A stretch of DNA of 5,285 nucleotides from Chitinophagales bacterium (GTDB taxonomy: Bacteria > Bacteroidota > Bacteroidia > Chitinophagales > JAHDHT01). Below are positions 1-5,285 of this stretch, piece after piece. Where the stretch lies: assembly GCA_020631175.1 (NCBI GenBank), contig JAHDHT010000245.1, positions 1 through 5,285 on the forward strand, in the 5' to 3' direction. How positions within the stretch are numbered: position 1 is the first letter of the stretch; each line of letters begins with the position of its first letter. The notes under the pieces were generated by a model. It had not been told where the DNA came from and did no database searches. It saw only the letters and a program-made list of their open reading frames with translations. The position numbers and the translations under genes were made by a program.

Positions 1-2816
1 GCAATTATTGTTTCTTCATTTTCTTTTCGGATGGAAGGAAATAAAACCAGCTCACCAATATCCATAGACATTTTATAGTGTTCTTTTTCATATCCAAAAG
101 AACCAGCCATTCCACAACATCCTGAAGGAATAATTTCAGTATCGTATTCTAATGGAATACTCAATATCTTTTGTGTCAGATCGATTTTACTTAATGCCTT
201 TTGATGGCAATGACCATGAATAACAATTCGCTTTTTTTCAGAAATGAAATTATGTGAATTGATTTCACCCTTTTCATAAGCCTGAAATAAAAACTCTTCT
301 ATAGTCAAACATTTTTGTGAAAGCGCTTTTGCTTTTTCTTTTAATTCGCTTTTAACCAGTTTTGGATATTCATCTCTGAACGATAAAATTGCAGATGGCT
401 CTATCCCAATCAAAAAATCATTTTCGCCAAGTTTATCAGCAAATTGTAAAACATTGTTCTCTGCATGCTTTACTGCCTTATCTAAAAGCCCCTTTGAAAT
501 GGCAGTTCTTCCACTTTCATCATGTTTAATTGTTTCGACATAATAACCAAGTCTGTTTAAAAGTAAAACAGTTTTAATTCCAATTCCGGTATCATTATAA
601 TTCGTAAACTCATCAACAAATAGAAACACTCGTTTATTTTGCTCAACCTGTCGGTGTTTTGAAAGCCACTTTCTCAAGGTAATATCCTGTAACAAGGGTA
701 ATGACCTTTCATTGGCAAGCCCCATTAGTTTTTTAACAAGACTTCCGGAAACAGGATTTTCAAAAACCGCATTACTTACACCGGGCATTAAAGCCGCAAG
801 TTTATTCAAGTTGCTAAATGCCGAAAACAATCTGTTACGCAGAGGCACACCGTTTATCTTATAATGTTGATGCATAACCTCTGCTTTTATTGATGCCATA
901 TCAACATTACTTGGGCATTCAGCAGTACAACCTTTACAGCTCAGGCACAAGTCTAAAATTTCTTTTGCTTCATCTGATGCTAGCGCTTTTTTTACATCTG
1001 ATTCCTGAATCAATTGTCTAAGCAAATTAGCTCTAGCCCTTGTAGTATCTTTTTCATTTCTACTTGCCATATAACTCGGGCACATCGTTCCACCACTAAA
1101 AGCAAGTTTTCTACAATCTCCCGATCCATTACAATTTTCAATTGCACGAATAAATCCATCCGAAGATGAAAAATCTAATGTTGTTTTTACTTCGGGAGTC
1201 AACTGACCTTCATCGTATCGAAGATCTTCATCCATAGGTGGTGCATCGACTATTTTGCCCGGATTAAAAATATTATGCGGATCCCATAATTTCTTAATCT
1301 CCTTAAAGAGATTATAATTGTGCTCCCCAACCATTAATGGAATAAACTCTGCACGCACTATACCATCACCGTGTTCTCCACTTAAAGAACCTTCATATTT
1401 TTTCACCAGGTCGGCAGTATCTTTTGCTATCGCTCTGAACAGTTTACGATCTTCTTTTTCCTTTAAATTCAACAAAGGCCTTAAATGCAATTCACCTGCC
1501 CCGGCATGCGCATAATAAACAGCTCTTTGATTATAGCCATTCATCATCTCGGTGAATTCCGCAATATAATCCGGCAAATCAGCAACTTCAACAGCCGTGT
1601 CTTCAATAACTGCAACAGCTTTAGCATCACCCGGAACATTAGACAGCAATCCTAATCCTGCCGATCTCAAAGCCCACACTTTAGAAATATCTTTTTGTTG
1701 CACTAAAGGAAAAGCATAACCAAGTTTTTTATCCTTCAGTACCTTAATTACTTTATCTGCCTTTTCATTACATTTTTTCAATTCATCATCCCCAACTTCC
1801 ACCAGTAAAATGGCACCCGGATTTCCTTCCACAAAAAAGCGATACTTACTATATTGAATGTTTCCTTTTGTACATTCTAAAATAATATCATCCATCAGTT
1901 CAACCGCCCTTGGCTTTAAAGCCATCACCTCTACCGTTGCTTTCAATGCTTTTTGAACACTTTCAAAATGAGCCGCTACTAATAATTTATTTTTGGGAGG
2001 AAGCGGATCACAGTGTAATTTAATTTCAGTAATGAACATGAGGGTTCCTTCAGAACCACAAATCAGTTTTGACAAATTAAACGGATCTGCATTCGCACTA
2101 AACGGATTCAATGCCAATAACTCATCTATCGCATAACCGGTATTCCTTCTGTGAATACTCGACTTGGGAAATTCTTTCTGAATATGATTTCGGTTCTCTT
2201 CATTACTCAGCATTTCATTAATCTGAGTATAGATTTTATTTTCTAATCGAACCCCTGTTTTCTTTGATTGAAACTGACCTTCATCAAGTGCTTTAAAACA
2301 AACTTCAGAACCATCACTCAATATTCCTTTCACTTCAACAACATGATCACGTGTGGTACCATAAACAATCGAATATGATCCACAACTATTATTTCCAACC
2401 ATCCCCCCAATCATTGCTCTGTTTGCCGTTGAAGTATTAGGTCCAAAAAATAAATTGTAAGCCTGTAAATGTTTATTAAGCTGATCACGAACCACCCCGG
2501 GCTGAACTCGCACCCATCCTTCCGAATCATTTACTTCTAAAATGCCATAGAAATACTTGCTTACATCGACGACAATACCCTCTCCAACACATTGACCGGC
2601 TAAAGATGTACCTGCTGCACGGGGAATTAGTGAGCTTTTATGCTGTGTTGCAAAACGAATCAGCTTTTTTATATCCTCTTTGGATTTAGGATAACAAACG
2701 GCGAGCGGTAATTTCTTATAAACCGATGCATCGGTGGCGTAAATATGCCGATGTAAATCATCGAAATACAGTTCTCCGTTTAATTCTTGTTCTAATTTTG
2801 TCAGTTGATCCTTCAT
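1..2816 (-). CDS. Fused FAD-binding / Fe-S oxidoreductase (YdiJ-like 2-hydroxyacid dehydrogenase), C-terminus cut by window edge
   Basis: The frame is open from an ATG at 2816 to the left edge (938 codons plus two bases). Family members are around 950-1020 residues, so probably only a short tail is missing. Visible in order: a GlcD-type FAD-binding domain with RAAGTSLAGQ (residues 66-75), GGMVGNNSCG (137-146) and GSEGTL (254-259); an FAD-oxidase C-terminal domain with HAGAGELHLRP (437-447) and SGEHGDG (479-485); a ferredoxin-like segment with cysteines 562, 568 and 579 (ending MCPSYM) and the motif C624-x2-C-x2-C-x3-C634-P; then a CCG-type region with HGHCHQK (867-873) and GCCGM (899-903). 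This order matches E. coli YdiJ, reported as a D-2-hydroxyglutarate dehydrogenase, and resembles GlcD joined to GlcF/GlpC. By family, FAD takes electrons from a 2-hydroxyacid and passes them to the Fe-S centre. The exact substrate (D-lactate, D-2-hydroxyglutarate, glycolate) cannot be read from sequence. No upstream ATG exists before an in-frame stop at 2886-2888. It is divergent from the DinB-like gene. Confidence 0.93.
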   Translation of the reverse strand, partial: MKDQLTKLEQELNGELYFDDLHRHIYATDASVYKKLPLAVCYPKSKEDIKKLIRFATQHKSSLIPRAAGTSLAGQCVGEGIVVDVSKYFYGILEVNDSEGWVRVQPGVVRDQLNKHLQAYNLFFGPNTSTANRAMIGGMVGNNSCGSYSIVYGTTRDHVVEVKGILSDGSEVCFKALDEGQFQSKKTGVRLENKIYTQINEMLSNEENRNHIQKEFPKSSIHRRNTGYAIDELLALNPFSANADPFNLSKLICGSEGTLMFITEIKLHCDPLPPKNKLLVAAHFESVQKALKATVEVMALKPRAVELMDDIILECTKGNIQYSKYRFFVEGNPGAILLVEVGDDELKKCNEKADKVIKVLKDKKLGYAFPLVQQKDISKVWALRSAGLGLLSNVPGDAKAVAVIEDTAVEVADLPDYIAEFTEMMNGYNQRAVYYAHAGAGELHLRPLLNLKEKEDRKLFRAIAKDTADLVKKYEGSLSGEHGDGIVRAEFIPLMVGEHNYNLFKEIKKLWDPHNIFNPGKIVDAPPMDEDLRYDEGQLTPEVKTTLDFSSSDGFIRAIENCNGSGDCRKLAFSGGTMCPSYMASRNEKDTTRARANLLRQLIQESDVKKALASDEAKEILDLCLSCKGCTAECPSNVDMASIKAEVMHQHYKINGVPLRNRLFSAFSNLNKLAALMPGVSNAVFENPVSGSLVKKLMGLANERSLPLLQDITLRKWLSKHRQVEQNKRVFLFVDEFTNYNDTGIGIKTVLLLNRLGYYVETIKHDESGRTAISKGLLDKAVKHAENNVLQFADKLGENDFLIGIEPSAILSFRDEYPKLVKSELKEKAKALSQKCLTIEEFLFQAYEKGEINSHNFISEKKRIVIHGHCHQKALSKIDLTQKILSIPLEYDTEIIPSGCCGMAGSFGYEKEHYKMSMDIGELVLFPSIRKENEETII

Positions 2817-2906
2817 AAGGTCGATAAAGCGTGTCAAATTAAGAAAAGGATGAAAAATATTGGTGACTTGAGCGGCATATTTAGTCTATGAATAGAAGTT
2901 GTTAGA
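2817..2906. promoter_or_regulatory. Divergent intergenic region between the oxidoreductase and the DinB-like gene
   Basis: These 90 bases separate two genes that start in opposite directions, so both promoters are expected in or near it. The best candidate for the leftward gene is TTAATTTG on the minus strand (plus-strand 2835-2842), one base off the Bacteroidota -7 consensus TAnnTTTG and about 18 bases before the ATG. I see no matching -33 TTG at the usual distance. No exact -7 match for the rightward gene lies within the region. No inverted repeat or operator-like palindrome is apparent. The promoter role is inferred from gene layout rather than shown by strong motifs. Confidence 0.35.
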
Positions 2907-3482
2907 GTGATTAGTACTAAAACATATTTAGATGAACAGCAGTCTAACCTTCAATTGATTATAGATTATTTCGAGTCTTTAAAAGAACGATTCGATATAA
3001 ATCAGATTAATTGGAGGATGGATGATACTGCCTGGTCGATTGGCCAGTGTTGTCATCATATTATATTAGTTAATCGCTACTATCTCGATCGCTCTAAAGA
3101 GAAAATCGACGCAACAGTTGAAGCTAACTTGCTGGAAGAGAGCCCTTTTCGCTCGGGATATTTAGGTAATATGATGATCAGTCTGGTAGGCGCGCACAAC
3201 GGATTTAAGCTTAAATCACCATCGCTTTTTGAACCGGAAAATACGGATTATAAGACCTCCATTTTCAGTGAAATTCTACTTTCTTTAGAAGAGGTTAAGA
3301 CGATGATTGAGTCGTCTTCCGGGCTCGATTTAAACAAGATTAAGATTGATTCACCGGATAACAAACTAATGCGTTTTCGCCTGGGTGATGTATTTAAAAT
3401 TTTAATTGATCACTGTGAACGACATATGAACCAAATCAAAGAGTTAGCCGGTTCTGCCTTGTTTCCTTTGAAAAATGCCTAA
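2907..3482 (+). CDS. DinB-superfamily protein (DinB_2-like putative metal-dependent enzyme)
   Basis: This 191-residue cytoplasmic protein has no signal peptide or membrane segment, and its length is typical of the DinB superfamily of four-helix bundles. Helix 1 spans roughly residues 8-29. The signature WSIGQCCHHI (43-52) supplies the first metal-ligand histidine (His51, or His50). The C-terminal helix carries H169-x3-H173-x2-Q176, the family's second and third histidine ligands. The full histidine triad suggests a working divalent-metal site. Characterised relatives include thiol-dependent transferases (bacillithiol and mycothiol S-transferases) and damage-induced DinB of Bacillus; the substrate here is unknown. 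The name does not mean DNA polymerase IV. The start is GTG at 2907: an in-frame TGA at 2889-2891 leaves no ATG upstream, and the first internal ATG (Met38) would remove helix 1. A weak purine run (GAAG, 2895-2898) precedes it. It converges on the GldB-like gene with 16 bases between stop codons. Confidence 0.85.
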   Translation: MISTKTYLDEQQSNLQLIIDYFESLKERFDINQINWRMDDTAWSIGQCCHHIILVNRYYLDRSKEKIDATVEANLLEESPFRSGYLGNMMISLVGAHNGFKLKSPSLFEPENTDYKTSIFSEILLSLEEVKTMIESSSGLDLNKIKIDSPDNKLMRFRLGDVFKILIDHCERHMNQIKELAGSALFPLKNA

Positions 3483-3498
3483 CAAACAGGGGTTTTCG

Positions 3499-4563
3499 TT
3501 AAAATAATCCCTCTTTTGGCTTGTACTTCGATCGGGATAAAATTACTTGTCCGTCTTCAATTTCCATTAATTTCTCAAGACTGAAATCAGGATTTTTCTC
3601 CATGAATGCTCTAACGATCTGCAATCCGATAAAAGAGCCTGTCTCTCCAGGTGATTCAGGTGGCATTCCGGCGCTTGTTGGTCCTTGTTTCAGATATTTC
3701 ATGTATTTAGAGCTTCTGGTTTCGTAAAGCAGTTCTTTTTCAATGAAAAAACCCCACATTCTTCCTTCATTGGCTAAACACCAGGCATATTGATCTTCTT
3801 TGAAAGGAATATGCAGATGAGGATCCTTCAAAGGGAACATTAACTCCGTCAGGTATAGTATTTTACCATTGTAAATCATCTGATCAATCATTCTGTTTTG
3901 ATCGCTTTTAAATGGAAATGCTGCCATCAGATAGGCCTTCATAGTATTGGAAGGAAGGTTTTCAGGCTTGCAATGCTCCATCTGGTAGCGGGCAAGGCCT
4001 ACAGAGTTGTAATAAACAAAATCTTCTCCCAGGTACATATCAAGACTGATTCCAACTGCGGCAGTATCGAGTGTGAAGGCAGCCGGACCAAACTCTGAAA
4101 TACATGTAAATACTTTTGGCGTTGCTTTATTTGGGAAATAATGTTTCAGGTGTTTAAATCCTTCAGAAAGTTCGCCTAATGCAGTATTTAGCTGATTCAT
4201 TTCAAGGTCTACGGAGTCTTTAAGTGACTGAACGGCCTCATTTTGAAGAAATAAAGTGGCGTTTTGCCTCCATTGCGGACCTGTTTGAGGGCCCATTCCC
4301 ATCATTTTGGAAAAGTACAAATCACTTAGTTGGGGATATTTTGCCTGAAATTGATCGACTAACAGGACCTGATTTGCCGAATCTTCAGCAAAAAGCATAT
4401 TTTCGCATCGAATTGGATCGAAGTTTATTTCTATACCTGAAACATCGGGTCTTGGTACCTGATAGCTATTTTTGCAGGCGCTAAGGCCAAATAAAATGGT
4501 GACGGTTATGATAAGCTTTAGTCTATCAAACTGAAAACTGGAATTCAGTAATTTCACAAACAC
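3499..4563 (-). CDS. gldB: GldB-like gliding-motility-associated lipoprotein
   Basis: This 354-residue lipoprotein has a positively charged start, a hydrophobic stretch (about residues 17-27) and the lipobox LSAC, with lipidated Cys30. Family-like features follow: DVSGIEINFDPIRCENMLF (40-58), a YP-x3-DLYF segment (76-84), SLDMYLGEDFVYY (173-185), a conserved helix around DQMIYNGKILYLTELMFP (227-244), W261 and W270, and the C-terminal block SPGETGSFIG followed by QIVRAFM (304-321). This pattern matches GldB, an envelope lipoprotein required for gliding in Flavobacterium johnsoniae, where gliding and type IX secretion share machinery. GldB homologues also occur in non-gliding Bacteroidota, so motility does not follow from this gene alone. 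The start is GTG at 4563; another GTG at 4557 is equally possible, and the in-frame stop at 4576-4578 leaves no upstream ATG. Downstream lies the convergent DinB-like gene, not gldC, which often follows gldB. The family call is from remembered patterns, not a search. Confidence 0.82.
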   Translation of the reverse strand: MFVKLLNSSFQFDRLKLIITVTILFGLSACKNSYQVPRPDVSGIEINFDPIRCENMLFAEDSANQVLLVDQFQAKYPQLSDLYFSKMMGMGPQTGPQWRQNATLFLQNEAVQSLKDSVDLEMNQLNTALGELSEGFKHLKHYFPNKATPKVFTCISEFGPAAFTLDTAAVGISLDMYLGEDFVYYNSVGLARYQMEHCKPENLPSNTMKAYLMAAFPFKSDQNRMIDQMIYNGKILYLTELMFPLKDPHLHIPFKEDQYAWCLANEGRMWGFFIEKELLYETRSSKYMKYLKQGPTSAGMPPESPGETGSFIGLQIVRAFMEKNPDFSLEKLMEIEDGQVILSRSKYKPKEGLF

Positions 4564-4592
4564 AATATTTTTATTCTAAAAAACAGTTAAAG
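4564..4592. promoter_or_regulatory. Very short divergent intergenic region between the GldB-like and outer-membrane barrel genes
   Basis: Only 29 bases lie between the two oppositely oriented start codons. They are almost entirely A/T and give no strong Shine-Dalgarno for either gene; the rightward ATG is preceded by GTTAAAG. The space is too small for two full promoters, so at least one promoter must lie inside the neighbouring coding sequence. An exact TAnnTTTG match (TATTTTTG, plus strand, 4467-4474) lies inside the GldB-like gene about 120 bases before the rightward ATG, but without a -33 TTG at the expected spacing. The regulatory role is inferred from layout. Confidence 0.3.
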
Positions 4593-5261
4593 ATGAAAAA
4601 AATTATTGCTTTTATGCTTCTTGCTTTTAGCTTACAACAAGGCTTCGCGCAAGATTTACAATTCGGAATTGAGCTTACGCCCTTTGTAAGCAACACACTT
4701 AATCCTGCTCTTGCTGATATTACTACCGATGGTGGAGTTGGTATTGGTGGTAAATTAGTTGTAGACTATCCACTTTCTGAATCTGCTTTTATATCAAGTG
4801 GTATTGAATTAGTTAGTTTCAGCAATACACTTGGATATAATGGTGTAATTAACGCTACAGATACAACTGGAGCATCGATAAGCCCCTTTTCAGAAATGAA
4901 AGCAACTTTTATCAATATTCCGATCGCTTTGAAATTAAAAACTTCTCAATTCGGATTATTCACCCCATTTGCAATGCTTGGATTTGAGCCCGGCTTTTCT
5001 TTTGGAGAAAAAGTAGATACTGAATATCCTGAATCAGTTGTTGAGTTTGGTATTCGCCCGATCAATATTCCTTTATCTATTGCGGCTGGTACAGAATTTC
5101 AAATAAGCGAAACGAATGCTGCTTATGCATCTTTATTTTATCGTTATGGCTTCAATAACATCATTAAAGATAATTATGAGATAGATGGTGATAAGTTAAA
5201 ATCGGATGGTAACAGCATCAATATGACCAATTTCGGTTTAAGAATTGGTTTCTTATTCTAG
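4593..5261 (+). CDS. Outer-membrane beta-barrel protein (porin-family, OMP_b-brl_2-like)
   Basis: This 222-residue protein begins with a clear Sec signal peptide: MKK, a hydrophobic core (residues 4-14), and a probable cleavage after GFA at Ala19/Gln20. The mature part is built of alternating polar and hydrophobic strands separated by turns rich in Gly, Asn and Asp, for example LQFGIELTPFV, GIGGKLVVDYPL and SAFISSGIELVSF. It ends in the strand FGLRIGFLF with a terminal Phe, the usual recognition signal for BamA-assembled outer-membrane proteins. Length and pattern fit the small, roughly eight-stranded barrels annotated in Bacteroidota as porin family or outer membrane beta-barrel protein. These barrels are often too small to be general porins, and their ligands are mostly unknown. 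I cannot assign a specific function. It is divergent from the GldB-like lipoprotein gene with a 29-base gap. Both products go to the envelope, but no direct partnership is shown. The gene is complete, ending in TAG. Confidence 0.85.
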   Translation: MKKIIAFMLLAFSLQQGFAQDLQFGIELTPFVSNTLNPALADITTDGGVGIGGKLVVDYPLSESAFISSGIELVSFSNTLGYNGVINATDTTGASISPFSEMKATFINIPIALKLKTSQFGLFTPFAMLGFEPGFSFGEKVDTEYPESVVEFGIRPINIPLSIAAGTEFQISETNAAYASLFYRYGFNNIIKDNYEIDGDKLKSDGNSINMTNFGLRIGFLF

Positions 5262-5285
5262 ACTATAACACTTTTTATATATAAA

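Noticed and set aside
1318..1515. A 65-codon plus-strand open frame
   Set aside because: It lies entirely inside the well-supported minus-strand oxidoreductase gene, opposite its conserved SGEHGDG and HAGAGELHLRP motifs, and its product resembles nothing.
2793..2800. Exact TAnnTTTG match (TAATTTTG, plus strand) upstream of the DinB-like gene
   Set aside because: It lies inside the oxidoreductase coding sequence 107 bases before the GTG, lacks a -33 TTG at a normal distance, and such a short AT-rich motif is expected by chance.
1..2816. Possible frameshift in the long oxidoreductase, since it spans almost the whole left half of the window
   Set aside because: The FAD, Fe-S and CCG motifs from residue 66 to 902 all fall in the same frame, and no stop was found in the segments translated.
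2907..3482. Reading the DinB-like gene as the SOS DNA polymerase IV (also called dinB in E. coli)
   Set aside because: The protein is 191 residues with an HxxxH metal site and lacks any Y-family polymerase motif; only the name is shared.
3521..4484. Three plus-strand open frames (3521-3727, 3898-4098, 4224-4484)
   Set aside because: All are antisense to the GldB-like gene, which has a lipobox and conserved family motifs; the small frames have no recognisable domain or good start signal.
1..5285. Mobile element, phage, toxin-antitoxin, CRISPR or defence system
   Set aside because: No transposase, integrase, direct-repeat array, tRNA gene or small toxin-like gene pair is visible; the genes are of common chromosomal families.

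Overview
The window reads as ordinary chromosome of a Bacteroidota bacterium, most likely a member of Cytophagales or a related group. The evidence is a gliding-motility-type GldB lipoprotein, a small outer-membrane barrel of the type common in that phylum, AT-rich A/T-ending codon use, and start sites with only weak Shine-Dalgarno sequences. The lineage below phylum level is inference.

Layout from left to right. (1) 1-2816, minus strand: the N-terminal 938 codons of a very large fused FAD/iron-sulfur oxidoreductase of the YdiJ/GlcD-GlcF type. It runs off the left edge, so its C-terminus is not in the window. This gene was read directly from the minus strand; no stop or frame break was seen in the segments checked. 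(2) 2817-2906: a 90-base divergent intergenic region. (3) 2907-3482, plus strand: a DinB-superfamily protein with a complete metal-binding histidine set, starting at GTG. (4) 3483-3498: a 16-base convergent gap. (5) 3499-4563, minus strand: a GldB-like lipoprotein with a clear lipobox, starting at GTG. (6) 4564-4592: a 29-base divergent gap. (7) 4593-5261, plus strand: a small outer-membrane beta-barrel protein with a signal peptide and a C-terminal Phe. The last 24 bases are AT-rich and hold nothing I can name.

The genes alternate in orientation (minus, plus, minus, plus), so no two of them can form an operon here and there is no strong case that they act together. The oxidoreductase probably oxidises a 2-hydroxyacid in the cytoplasm or at the inner face of the membrane. 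The DinB-like protein is a cytoplasmic metal-dependent protein of unknown substrate. GldB-like and the barrel both belong to the cell envelope.

I see no tRNA, rRNA, CRISPR array, insertion sequence, phage gene or defence system. I found no convincing undescribed system; the findings below are modest points about individual proteins and gene arrangement.
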